Part shown: in pieces, positions 46,961 to 59,775 of the stretch
Position numbering within the stretch: position 1 is the first letter of the stretch
Layout: each line of letters opens with the position of its first letter
Source of the DNA: Eriocheir sinensis
Taxonomy: Eukaryota > Arthropoda > Malacostraca > Decapoda > Varunidae
Length of the DNA stretch: 64,000 nucleotides
NCBI RefSeq assembly: GCF_024679095.1
Contig: NW_026111782.1
Coordinates: 81,001-145,000, forward strand
Direction: 5' to 3'
Made by a program: the position numbers and the translations under genes
The notes under the pieces: generated by a model
Seen by the model: the letters and a program-made list of their open reading frames with translations, nothing else
What the model was told of the DNA's origin: nothing
The model's database searches: none

Positions 46961-47485
46961 TGATATGTACGTAGATTAAGTATAGTCTTAAGTATTTATA
47001 AGTTATGCATTAATGTTAAGTTTTCTTTGTAAGCGCCCAGACAAAACTATGTAGTAACAAGGAATCCAAATCCCTTTATAAAAGTTTTGATACGTTTATA
47101 CTTTTGTATGTTTATATACTAGGATTGTATACCATATGTAAGCTACGTTAATTTCTAAGTCCACACAAAACACTAGATAATCCACTTTCCGCGCAACCCT
47201 AGTGAACACAGTTATTATCTTCTTTACGTAAGTGATTTCTCAGTATATTAATATTGGCCTGTGTTTTGTCTTGGTGGGTAGAAATAACCGCGCCTTTTTA
47301 CCCGAGACACACCCTTTTCCCCGGGGAATTGACCTGACTGCGACCTCACAGCAGCTGTTGGTTTGTTTTCCTAGATACACATTTTTGCACAGAGATTTGA
47401 CCTGACGACCTCACCTCAGCTGCGTACTTTGTTATCGTCTTAACGCGCCTAATTGTTTCCGTCTTGCCTCGCCCATATCTTCACA

Positions 47486-48996
47486 ATGACGTCCCTCAAG
47501 CGTTGTTCTGGGTGTGGCCTTCGCATGGCCAAGCAGTACTTTCCTTCCAAGGACGTTTGTAGGTTCTGCGTTAAGACTCAGAAGGATGATCAGAGGATCA
47601 TAGAGTTAGAGAATAGGGTTACGACTCTCGCCGCCCAGGTACACTTCCTAGTTAGTGCAACAGCAACAAGCCCCGCCTCCTCCTCCTCCCCTTTCTCTTC
47701 CTCTTCTTCCTCTCCAGTATTGTCTTCACCCACACAGCAGCCCCTCCCATCCTTCTCTTTCTCCTCCTCCTCGACCATCTTCGCTCTCCCCGCTTCCCAC
47801 CCCTTCTTCTCCTCTTCTTCCTCCTCTTCCTCCTCCCCCTCCTCGCCTTCCTCTTCCGTCCCCCCTCTCCCCTCTCCCCTCCCACCCTCCTCCTCCTCCT
47901 CTCCCTCTTTCTCCTCCTTGTCCTCCGCCTCTTCGCTCGTCCCTCCCTCCCACACTTGTCCTTCACCTTCCCTATCCCCCTCTTCCTCCTCCCTCTCCTC
48001 GTCCGTTCCTCCCTCCCCCACCTCACTCTCCCTTTCACCTCCTCCTCCTCCTCCTCCTCCTCCTCCTCCTCCCCCTCCCCCTCCCCCTCCTCCTCCTCCG
48101 CTTCCAATTCCTCGCCTTCCTCTTCCGTCCCCCCTCTCCCCTCTTCCCGCCCACTCTCCTCCTCCTCCTCCCCCTCTTTCTCCTCCTTGTCCTCCTTGTC
48201 CTCCGCCTCCTCGCTCGTCCCTCCCTCCAACACCTGTCCCTTACCTTCCCTTTCCCCCTCTTCCTCCTCCCTCTCCTCGTCCGTTCCTCCCTCCACCACC
48301 TCACCCTCCCTTTCTCCTACTCCTTTTTCCTCTTCCTCCTCCTCCTCCTCCTCCTCCTCCTCCTTTCCACCTTCAACCTCTTCCACAATTTCTCCTCGTT
48401 CTTCACAGCAGGTCCCGCCCCTCCCTTCCCGCTCTCCCCTCCCCCCTTCACCCACCCCTCCTGGCCCCCCATAAGACCGTCGGGTTCTTGTTGTTGGTGA
48501 TAGTCAGGTTCGTTATGTTGACAGGTATTTTTGCTCCAAGGATAAGAACAGGACGAGGGTGTGTTTCCCAGGGGCAGGGGTGGGCCATATATCAGACAGG
48601 ATTGAGGCGTGTATGGCAAGCGAGGGATCGAGCCCAATTGTCTTTCTCAGCTGTGGCGGAAACGACGTTACTCGTGTGCCAAGCGAGGACCTTCTCAGGC
48701 GTTTTAGAGAATTGTTAGGCAGGATACGTGACGCTTGTGGGTCGCCAGTAGTGTGTGGCGTCCTGCCAAGGAGGGGCGTTGGCGATGGATGGCTGTCCAG
48801 GGCGATAGCAGTGAACAGCAGACTTGCTGAGCACTCCGGGCGCAATGGGTGGCTGTTCGTCGACAATTGGGACCTCTTCTTTGGCAACGACGCCCTCTAC
48901 GCCCGTGACGGGATACACTTGACGTTCAACGGTGTTGAGGCTCTCTCAGACTCCCTTGAGCGAGCACTTGGTACCCTTAGGGATTTTTTAGTATAG
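47486..48996 (+). pseudogene. CR1-4 ORF1: zinc finger, coiled coil, Ser/Pro linker, SGNH esterase
   Basis: The start MTSLKRC is the second Met of the frame (first at 47453). CSGCGLRMAKQYFPSKDVCR continues to FC, a CxxC..CxxC finger. RIIELENRVTTLAAQVHFLV is a short coiled coil. Then about 750 bp of TCC/CCT repeats give Ser/Pro runs in all frames and have shifted the frame at least twice; a TAA lies at 48472-48474. The esterase follows, read in the frame of 48475-48996: VLVVGDSQVRYVDRYF (nucleophile GDS), CGGNDVTRV (GxND) and DGIHLTFNG (DxxH). CR1/L2 ORF1 proteins are known to bind RNA and carry such an esterase. All SGNH signature residues are present. Confidence 0.85.
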
Positions 48997-49099
48997 GCGA
49001 GGGGGGGAGGGGGGGGAGTAGTGGGAGCAATGGGAGGAGTAATGGGAGGGGACATCTAGCTCATAATATAACCAGGCAGCTTAGAAGTAATTCTAGGGG

Positions 49100-51926
49100 A
49101 GTAACAGAGGACGGGCTAAGAATCTTCTATACTAACAGCAGGAGCCTCAGAAACAAGATAGACTTACTAAGGGGTGAAGCTTGTTCAGAAAATTTTGACA
49201 TAATAGCGATCACTGAGACATGGATAGACACTGCTAATAGAAATTTTAGATCAGAATTTGAAATAACGGGTTATCAGATGTTTCACAAAGACAGAAGGGG
49301 CAGAAAGGGAGGTGGAGCTGCGCTATATGTTAAAGACTCACTTAAATGTTTAGTTAACAATTCAGTCAAAACTAACATGGATTCAGAATCAGTTTAGGTG
49401 GACGTTTACAAAGGGAAAGAAAAACTAACTCTAGGGGTTATATACAGGCCACCCAACCTTAACAGGCAGGACACGAGTATATTACTACAGGAGATTGGCA
49501 GGGCGAGTATGAGTAGAAATGTCTGCGTAATGGGGGACTTTAATTATAGGAATATAGACTGGGAAAACCTAGTGGGTGACCTGGAAGCCGAGGACTTTCT
49601 TGAAGTTATACAAGATAATTTCCTTAAGCAGGTAGTTACTGAGCCTACCAGAGGAGATAACATATTAGACTTAATCCTAACCAATAATGGGAACTTGCTA
49701 CGTGAGTTGGAGGTGGGCGGAGAGTTAGGAAATAGTGACCACAGAACGGTTCGTTTTAGCTTAGACTGGGCGGTAACCCGCGAACCAAACCCAGTGTTAG
49801 TGCCAGATTTTAGAAGAGCAAATTACGAGGGGCTTCGAAGACATCTTGAAGGGGTAAGCTGGGATAATTTAGGGATTCGTGAGGGCCAGAACTGCGGATT
49901 GGAGAGCCAGGAGAACCAGGTAGAAATGTCTTACAATAATTTAGTTAGAGTAATAGTAGAGGAGCAAGGACAGCATATACCACAGCGAACACTTAGAAAA
50001 GAAAACAATGATCCTAAGTGGATGACTCGTGGACTAAAACACGAGATTGGGTTAAAGAAGGGAATTTATCAGAAAATAAAGAATGGGGAAACACATCTCA
50101 GGGGCCGGTACGTCGAACTATCTAGATTAGTTAGGAAAAACACCAGGATAGCAAAAAGGAACTACGAGATCAAAGTAGCAAATGAGGCGAAAAGTAATCC
50201 TAAGGGCTTCTTTCAGATGTATAGAACAAAAACACGGGATAAAATTGGACCGCTGAAAACAAACACAGGGGAGCTAGTAGAAAAATACGAAAATATGAGC
50301 ACATTGTTGAACGACTACTTCCTTTCACTATTCACACAGGAGGATCGAACGACTATACCGGAAAGAGTTCAGGTGTACGAGGGCGGGGATGGCGATAAAT
50401 TGAGGGATATAATCATTACCAGGCAAGTAGTTCAGGATGAGATAGATAAGCTAAAGAAGAACAAGTCGCCAGGTCCTGACGGGATATTTCCGAGGGTATT
50501 AAAGGAATTAGACGAAATACTCAGTGACCCACTAACCGACATCTTTAAGATGTCGGTAAATACTGGCTATGTGCCGAGCCTATGGAAAGTAGCTAATGTG
50601 ACGCCGATTTTTAAAAAGGGGGACAGGTCAGTTGCTTCAAACTATCGCCCAATTAGCTTAACATCGGTTATAGGCAAGATGCTGGAGTCCATAATAGCCA
50701 GGAACATTCGGGAGCATTTAGAGAAACATAGCTTAATTCACGACTCGCAGCATGGGTTCACAAAAGGTAGGTCATGCCTCACTAGTCTCTTGTCCTTCTA
50801 CAATAAAGTATTTGAGGCGGTTGACAGAGATGAAAATTATGATGTAATCTATCTTGATTTTAGTAAAGCGTTTGACAAAGTTCCTCACCAACGACTGTTG
50901 CTTAAATTACAGGCTCACGGAGTAGAGGGTAGAGTTTTGAACTGGGTCAAGGCGTGGCTTAGCAATAGGAAGCAAAGAGTGCAAATCAATGGTAAAAGAT
51001 CTGACTGGGGATGTGTTACGAGTGGGGTCCCACAAGGTTCGGTATTAGGTCCACTTTTGTTTATTATTTATATCAATGACTTAGATACAGGAATTAGTAG
51101 TGATGTTAGTAAATTTGCAGATGATACCAAGATCGGTAGAGTAATTGAGTCGGATCAGGACGCTAGTATTCTCCAAGGTGAACTCAACAGATTGTATGAC
51201 TGGGCGGATAAATGGCAGATGGAGTTCAATGTAGGGAAGTGCAGTATTCTGAGTGTAGGTAGGAACAACCCCTCACATAACTATTGCTTAAATGACACTC
51301 TCATAAGTAGGTCTGGGTGCGAGAAGGATTTAAGGGTCTTAGTGAGCTCTGATCTCCGTCCAAGGGCACAATGCATTCAAGCTAGAAATCGAGCTAATAG
51401 GGTACTGGGATTTATTTCAAGGAGCGTAAGCAACAGAAGCCCCGAAGTCTTCCTCAAACTATATTTAGCATTAGTTAGACCTCATCTTGACTATGCGGTT
51501 CAGTTCTGGTCACCTTACTATAGAATGGATATCAAAATGTTAGAATCGGTGCAGAGAAGGATGACTAAGATGATTCAGGGGTTGAGAAACTTGCCATACG
51601 AGGGAAGACTCAAACAGTTAAACTTGTATTCTCTAGAAAGGCGTAGAGTACGTGGAGACATGATCGAGGTTTATAAATGGATGAAGGGCTTTAATAAGGG
51701 AGACATTCATAAGGTTTTGTTGGTAAGAGAACCGGGTAGGACACGAAGTAATGAGTTTAAACTGGATAAATTCAGATTCAACAGGGACATAGGCAAAAAT
51801 TGGTTTACTAACAGGGTGGTGGATGAGTGGAAAAAGCTTAGCAGTCATGTGGTGAGTGCCAATACAATTGTCACATTCAAAAATAGACTAGATAAATTCA
51901 TGGACAGCGATATTAGGTGGGGTTAG
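49100..51926 (+). pseudogene. CR1-4 ORF2: AP endonuclease and reverse transcriptase, one nonsense codon
   Basis: Coding homology starts near GLRIFYTNSRSLRNK at about 49114. Endonuclease motifs: ITETWID (catalytic Glu), GGGAALYV, GVIYRPPN, VMGDFNYRNIDW, NSDHRTVRF. A TAG at 49395-49397 (DSESV*VDV), likely a former Trp codon, is the only stop. From 49398 the frame runs 842 codons: linker, [50 protein letters not shown] (A), [20 protein letters not shown] (B), KFADDTKIG (C, about residues 572-579), then RPHLDYAVQFW, LERRRVRGDMIEVYK and RVVDEWKKLSSHVV. It nicks the target and reverse-transcribes by target-primed reverse transcription. One stop from intact. Confidence 0.92.
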
Positions 51927-52050
51927 ATACACGGGAGCTTAGGGTCAAAGGAGCTGCCTCGTACAGGCCTACCGGCCTCTTGTAGACTCATGCGTTCTTA
52001 TGTTCTTATGTTCTTATGTAAGTTTCAGCTACATATAGCTCCTAGAGGAT

Positions 52051-52113
<63 letters not shown>

Positions 52114-52412
52114 ACACAAGGCGCTGAGATTCAGGGTGTAATGTAGAGCTTACTCATTAAATACTGTGTGCCTCCACGCCTATCCATCCCCCTCAAGACC
52201 GACACCACGGACACGTCGACGAGGATGGGATATAACCAGTTGCCACATATTACAGGAACGTTGTAGTGCTGTCAAGAGTAATGAGGTGCTGGTAGACGAC
52301 AAACACAACAAAACCTGGCGACGAGGATGGGATATAACCAGTTGCCACATATTACAGGTACGTTGTAGTGCTGTCAAGAGTAATGAAGTGCTGGTAGACT
52401 ACAAACACAACA

Positions 52413-52854
52413 TGCTCCCCTGACTAACTCAAGGCCTTTATTCTTTTAGGACTTGTCCCCTGCCATTGTATCTTTTCAGTTTCCTTCCTGGTGCTACGTC
52501 CACATGTATCCTTAGCTGTACAGTCACACCCTGTACTGTCTGGGGGTTGGGATGGCATGCTCCTCCCTTCCCTTTGTTGGTTACTTGCAACAATAAACTA
52601 GCAAGCAATCCTTCTCCCCCATAAATATTACCAGGAAGCACCGATAATCAACCGCTTCAATAATAACTAGCAAGCAATCTTTCTCTCCCATAAATATCAC
52701 CAGGAAGCACCGATAATCAACCGCTTCAATAATAACATACAAAGCCAGTTATTGGCGCCGAGGAGACAGTTTTTTTGGTTGGAAATTGGGAAATATGAAA
52801 AACTGACTACGACGGTCTGGCAAGGTTGCACTCACCCTCCCTGCAGGCACCCAC
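52413..52854. other. non-coding with a 69-bp duplication
   Basis: ACTAGCAAGCAATC...GAAGCACCGATAATCAACCG occurs twice (from about 52597 and 52666). TATTGGCGCCGAGG at about 52748 resembles an LTR-element primer site, but no LTR partner is seen. Confidence 0.6.
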
Positions 52855-53245
52855 AATCTATTCTCTATTCCTCTATTAATCTATTCTCCTCCATCACTCT
52901 ATCCTTCCTCTGTCATGGGATTTGAGGGCAAGATTTTTTTTATCTGTGTTTCCGTAAAATAATTCAGATCTTATATTCACCCTCACTGCAGACACCCACA
53001 GTTTGTCATCCATTCCTCTATCAATCAATTCTTTTCCATCACTCTATCCTTCCTCGGTCATGGGAGTTGAGGGCAAGAATTTTTTTTATCAATTTGTTTC
53101 CGTAAAATAATTCTGATCTTTCATCTCTATTCTCTATTCCTCTATCCACCAATCTACTCTTCTCTATTCCTCTGTCATGGGATTTGAGGGCAAGAATTTT
53201 TGTATCTGTGTTTCCGTAAAATAATTCAGATCTTACATTCACCTT
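52855..53245. repeat. three-unit tandem repeat, 117-145 bp
   Basis: GTCATGGGATTTGAGGGCAAG or a close variant recurs at 52912, 53057 and 53174, each followed by GTTTCCGTAAAATAATTC and preceded by CTCTATTCCTCTAT-type sequence. Confidence 0.85.
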
Positions 53246-53388
53246 CCTGTTCAATGTCAAGCTTTCCCACACTCTCTTATGAGGCTGGAGGCTCAATGAT
53301 ATGCGTCCAAATCTTTCTGTCCACGATCAAGAGTGGGAGGGACTCAGACTCCATCCAACCCTATAAGGAAATATAAGGACGTTAACCC

Positions 53389-53986
53389 CTTGGCTGCGGA
53401 TTTCCTTCCAGAAGACCTCACCAAGCAACAGGAATGGAACAACAAGTGGCTGCTACAATTCAATGAAGAAAAATGTAAAGTCCTGCACCTTGGGATGGGA
53501 TACCCAGCACACCAATACCACATGGGAAACTCCACTATCCACCACAGAGGAAGAAAAAGACCTGGGAGTACATGTAACCAGGCTACCAGTGAAGGGATAT
53601 CCAGCATACCAGTACCACATGGGAAACTCCACTATCCACCACAGAGGAAGAAAAAGACCTGGGAGTACATGTTACCAGGCTACCAGTGAAGGGATGTCCA
53701 GCACACCAATACAACATGGGAAACACTCCACTATCCACCACAGAGGCAGAAAAAGACCTGGGAGTACATGTTACCAGGCTACCAGTGAAGGGATATCCAG
53801 CATACCAGTACCACATCAGAAACTCCACTATCCACCACAGAGGAAGAAAAAGACCTGGGACTATATGTTACCAGGCTACCAATGAAGGGATTTCCAGCAT
53901 ACCAGTACCACATCAGAAACTCCACTATCCACCACAGAGGAAGAAAAAGACCTGGGACTATATGTTACCAGGCTACCAGTGAAGGA
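53389..53986 (+). repeat. 97-bp minisatellite made from a LINE RT segment
   Basis: The first unit continues a LINE reading frame: EDLTKQQEWNNKWLLQFNEE, KCKVLHLGMG..YPAHQYHMGN, then TEEEKDLGVHVTRLPVKG, the well-known stretch after the RT palm. The block from YPAHQYHMGN to VTRLPVKG is repeated about five times (starts at 53501, 53598, 53695, 53794, 53891). The 97-bp period is not a multiple of three, so the reading frame rotates at each unit. Confidence 0.88.
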
Positions 53987-54367
53987 CAAATCCCTGACAA
54001 TCGCAGCGGACGGGTTAAATGAAGAAGATGAAGAGGAACTGCATCTCTCCCTTGCCTCAGTCTCTTCAATGACCAGTGGCTGACAAAGCTGCCTAGATGT
54101 AGAGGGTCGGTGTCAGAGCACGCCAAGGCTTCGGGAACAGACTGTCGGCACGCGGTGAGCGTTCCACTTATCAAACTCTTTGGGGCGGAGTGGGTGACAA
54201 TACTCCACAAGCTCCCACTCCACCTGACTTTCACTTCCACACAACTAAGACTATAGGAATGGTCGCTGCGATAAAATTCTTAATACTTAATATACAACGA
54301 CTCTTGGCCCTAGGAAATGAGTTGAGCTTGAAGAAGTTAATAAGTAGTCCTGGTTTAGGTGTGATAA

Positions 54368-54401
<34 letters not shown>

Positions 54402-54549
54402 GGCATATGATCCAGGTCTTACAGTCTAAAATGGTGCTGTCTTAACCCTTATTATAAAAAAAGTATATGGATGTCATGTTATAGGAATGTAGACTTCTAT
54501 CAGAGGCAGTAAGAGAGAGCTTATGATACAGGCCTTCCAGCTTCATACA
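53987..54549. other. unassigned, short (TAG)n at about 54369-54399
   Basis: No gene or element recognised. Confidence 0.6.
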
Positions 54550-54918
54550 GGATGGAGCACACTAACACCAAACAGAGAACCAGGTGGAGAGGTGGAAATA
54601 CAACCTTTGCTGGGGCAGGATGGAGAACACTAACACCAGAGAACCAGGTGGAGAGGTGGAACTACAACCTTTGCTGGGGCAGGATGGAGAACACTAACAC
54701 CAGACAGAGAACCAGGTGGAAAGGTGGAACTACAACCTTTGCTGGGGCAGGATGGAGAACACTAACACCAGACAGAGAACCAGGTGGAAAGGTGGAATTA
54801 CAACCTTTGCTGGGGCAGGATGGAGCACACTAACACCAGACAGAGAACCAGGTGGAAAGGTGGAATTACAGCCTTTGCTGGGGCAGGATGGAGCACACTA
54901 ACACCAGACAGAGAACCA
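54550..54918. repeat. 68-bp minisatellite, about 5.5 units
   Basis: GGATGGAGAACACTAACACC or a close variant starts units at 54550, 54618, 54682, 54750, 54818 and 54886. One unit is 4 bp shorter. The array passes directly into the purine satellite. Confidence 0.92.
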
Positions 54919-57390
54919 GGGAAAGAAAGAGATGGAAAGGGAAGGGAAGGAAAGGGAAAGAAAGAGATGGAGAGAGAAGGGAAGGAAAGAGAAAGAAAGA
55001 GATGGAAAGGGAAGGGAAGGAATGGGAAAGAAAGAGATGGAAAGGGAAGGGAAGGAAAGGAAAGAGAAAGAAAGAGATGGAAAGAGAAGGGAAGGAAAGG
55101 GAAAAAAAAGAGATGGGAAGGGAAGGGAAGGAAAGGGAAAGAAAGATATGGAAAGGGAAGGGAAGGAAAGAGAAAGAAAGAGATGGAAAGGGAAGGAAAG
55201 GAAAGGGAAAGAAAGAGATGGAAAGGGAAAGAAAGAGATGGAAAGGGAAGGGAAGGAAAGGGAAAGAAAGAGATGGAAAGGGAAGGGAAGGAAAGAAAGA
55301 GATGGAAAGAGAAGGGAAGGAAAGGGAAAAAAAAGAGATGGGAAGGGAAGGGAAGGAAAGGGAAAGAAAGAGATGGGAAGGGAAGGGAAGGAAAGAGAAA
55401 GAAAGAGATGGAAAGGGAAGGGAAAGAAAGAGATGGAAAGGGAAGGGAAGAGAAAGAAAGAGATGGAAAGGGAAAGAAAGGGAAAGAAAGAGATGGAAAG
55501 GGAAGGGAAGGGAAGAGAAAGAAAGAGATGGAAAGGGAAGGGAAGGAAAGGGAAAGAAAGAGATGGAAAGGGAAGGGAAGGAAAGAGAAAGAAAGAGATG
55601 GAAAGGGAAGGGAAAGAAAGAGATGGAAAGGGTAGGGAAGAGAAAGAAAGATATGGAAAGGAAAGGGAAGAGAAAAAAAGAGATGGAAATGGAAGGGAAG
55701 AGAAAGAAAGAGATGGAAAGGGAAGGGAAGAGAAAGAAAGAGATGGAAAGGGAAGGGAAGAGAAAGAAAGAGATGGAAAGGGAAGGGAAGGAAAGGAAAA
55801 AGAAAGAAAGAGATTTAAAGGGAAGGGAAGGAAAAAGAACGAAAGAGACGGAAAGGGAAGTGAAGGGAGGGGAAGGAAAAAGAAAGAGATTTAAAGGGAA
55901 GAGAAGAAAAGGGAAAGAAAGAGATGGAAAGGGAAGGGAAGGGAAGGGAAGGAAAGAGATGGAAAGGGAAGGGAAGGGAAGGAAAGAGATGGAAAGGGAA
56001 GGGAAGGAAAGAGAAAGAAAGAGATGGAAAGGGAAGGAAAGGGAAAGAAAGAGATGGAAAGGGAAGGAAAGGGAAAGAAAGAGATGGGAAGGGAAGGGAA
56101 GGAAAGAGAAAGAAAGAGATGGAAAGGGAAGGGAAGAGAAAGAAAGAGATGGAAAGGGAAGGGAAGGAAAGGGAAAGAAAGAGATGGAAAGGGAAGGGAA
56201 GGAAAGGGAAAGAAAGAGATGGAAAGGGAAGGGAAGGAAAGGGAAAAAAGATATGGAAAGGGAAGCGAAGGAAAGGGAAAGAAAGAGATGGAAAGGGAAG
56301 GGAAGGGAAGAGAAAGAAAGAGATGGAAAGGGAAGGGAAGGAAAGGGAAAGAAAGAGATGGAAAGGAAGGGAAGGAAGAGAAAGTAAGAGATGGAAAGGG
56401 AAGGAAAGGGAAAGAAAGAGATGGAAAGGGAAGGGAAGGGAAGAGAAATAAAGAGATGGAAAGGGAAGGGAAGGGAAGAGAAAGAAAGAGATGGAAAGGG
56501 AAGGGAAGGAGAGGGAAAGAAAGAGATGGAAAGATAAGGGAATAAAAGGGAAAGAAAGAGATGGAAAGGGAAGGGAAGGAAAGAGAAAGAAAGAGATGGA
56601 AAGGGAAGGGAAGGAAAGGGAAAGAAAGAGATGGAAAGGGAAGGAAAGGAAAGGAAAGAGAATAAAAGAGATGGAAAGGGAAGGGAAGGGAAGAGAAAGA
56701 AAGATATGGAAAGGGAAGGGAAGGAAAGGAAAGAGAAAAAAGAGATGGAAAGGGAAGGGAAGGAAAGAAAAAGAAAGAGATGGAAAGGGAAGGGAAAGAA
56801 AGAGATGGAAAGGGAAGGGAAAGAAAGAGATGGAAAGGGAAGGGTAGAGAAAGAAAGAGATGGAAAGGGAAGGGAAGAGAAAGAAAGAGATGGAAAGGGA
56901 AGGGAATAGAAAGAAAGAGATGGAAAGGGAAGGGAAGAGAAAGAAAGAGATGGTAAGGGAAGGGAAGGAAAGGAAAAAGAAAGAAAGATATTTAAAGGGA
57001 AGGGAAGGAAAAAGAACGAAAGAGATGGAAAGGGAAGGGAAGGGAAGGGAAGGAAAAAGAAAGAGATTTAAAGGGAAGGGAAGGAAAAAGAACGAAAGAG
57101 ATGGAAAGGGAAGGGAAGGGAAGGGAAGGAAAATGAAAGAGATTTAAAGGGAAGGGAAGGAAAAAGAACGAAAGAGATGGAAAGGGAAGGGAAAGGAAGA
57201 GATGGAAAGGGAAGGGAAGAGAAAGAAAGAGATGGAAAGGGAAGGGAAGAGAAAGAAAGAGATGGAAAGGGAAGGGAGGGAAAGGAAAAAGAAAGAGATT
57301 TAAAGGGAAGTCAAGGAAAAAGAACGAAAGAGATGGAAAGGGAAGGGAAGGGAAGATAAGGAAAATGAAAGAGATTTAAAGGGAAGGGAG
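54919..57390. repeat. 2.5-kb purine satellite (GAAAGAGATGGAAAGGGAAGG type)
   Basis: Units of about 30-45 bp built from GAAAGAAAGAGATGGAAAGG and GGAAGGGAAGGAAAG, with a single T per unit. From about 55790 some units have GAGATTTAAAGGGAAG instead. Lys/Glu/Arg/Gly frames of up to 511 codons exist in all three phases because stop codons cannot form easily; they are not taken as genes. Confidence 0.95.
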
Positions 57391-57399
57391 AAGGGCCAG

Positions 57400-58828
<1,429 letters not shown>

Positions 58829-58977
58829 TCAGCGAATCACAAGCGTGTTTTCAGAGCTCAGCCAATCGTAAGGTTTCATCTATGGCTTTAAAACAACTCG
58901 TTCTCTCTTCCTGTTCTCTTCCTTTTTCCAAGGTACGTATTTTCAGATAACAAAATGAGTGAAGGAGGAAAAAAATG
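58829..58977. other. unassigned
   Basis: No feature. AGCCAATCGTA at about 58861 recurs near the Penelope-like element (59763). Confidence 0.5.
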
Positions 58978-59100
58978 TCAGCTTCGGGGGGCAATTATAA
59001 TGGAGCCACTATAAACCATTGCCTGTGCCATGACAGGCTCGGGCCCGACCATCAGGCCCAGATGGATAGTCTACCGGCGCCATACCCCACATGTAAAAAA
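58978..59100 (+). mobile_element. SINE 3' body fragment without tRNA head
   Basis: GCCACTATAAACCATTGCCT, CCCGACCATCAGGCCCAGAT and CTACCGGCGCCATACC align with the minus-strand SINE body at 7441-7570, ending in a short A run. The tRNA-like head is absent. Confidence 0.75.
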
Positions 59101-59187
59101 ACAGATACGCCTTTTTCAGTGTTTTCAATATCTCGAGCTTCGCGATCCTCGAGTTTAGCGCTATACCTTCGGAACGAAGCGAGCACG

Positions 59188-59559
<372 letters not shown>

Positions 59560-59667
59560 TTTATTAATATCAATAGCAGATTTATCATTATTCTCTTTAT
59601 AAGTTGTTTTTTTCTATTTCACGCACTGTAGCGCTGTCTTCTGGTTGTAGGTAATGGAGATCCATGT

Positions 59668-59706
59668 CTCAAGACGTCTTTCGGCCTATTCGCCCATCTT
59701 CAGCTG
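59668..59706 (-). ncRNA. candidate hammerhead-ribozyme-like core
   Basis: Minus strand reads CTGAAGA, then TGGGCGAATAGGC, then CGAAA. CTGANGA and GAAA are the two invariant hammerhead blocks, and Penelope-like elements are known to carry hammerheads. Stem II pairs poorly here (GGC/GCC with mismatches) and stem III is not clear, so this may be a decayed or spurious match. Confidence 0.3.
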
Positions 59707-59775
59707 GTAGGCGGAGCTATATATTGCCTCGCTGAGCCTGCGCGTTAGTGTGCGCGGCTCTCAGCCAATCGTAGC

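Larger units (their letters stand above)
47142..52016 (+). mobile_element. nearly complete CR1-clade LINE (CR1-4) inside the 3' LTR
   Basis: It has a 5' UTR of about 340 bp, ORF1 (47486-48996, broken in the low-complexity part), ORF2 (about 49100-51926, one stop), and a 3' end with hairpin AGGCC-TACC-GGCCT and three TTCTTATG octamers at about 51990-52015. This is the textbook CR1/L2 layout, and the only copy in the window with both ORFs. Confidence 0.92.
46961..52412 (+). repeat. 3' LTR, split by a CR1 insertion
   Basis: The left part (46961-47141) matches 44019-44197. The right part (about 52012-52412) matches 44192-44552, with a longer (AC)n. TATGTAAG occurs at both sides of the insert (about 47134 and 52013), so a duplication of 5-8 bp is likely, partly hidden by the CR1 octamer tail. 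Confidence 0.85.

Noticed and set aside
47590..48500. Glu/Gly-rich minus frames and Pro/Leu plus frames
   Set aside because: They are shadows of the TCC-rich ORF1 linker of CR1-4.
52740..52760. Second LTR element primer-binding site (TTGGCGCCGAGG)
   Set aside because: No paired LTRs, gag or pol sequence found around it.
54784..57147. Open frames up to 511 codons rich in Lys, Glu, Arg and Gly
   Set aside because: They lie in a purine satellite where stops rarely form; open in all three frames and without any domain.
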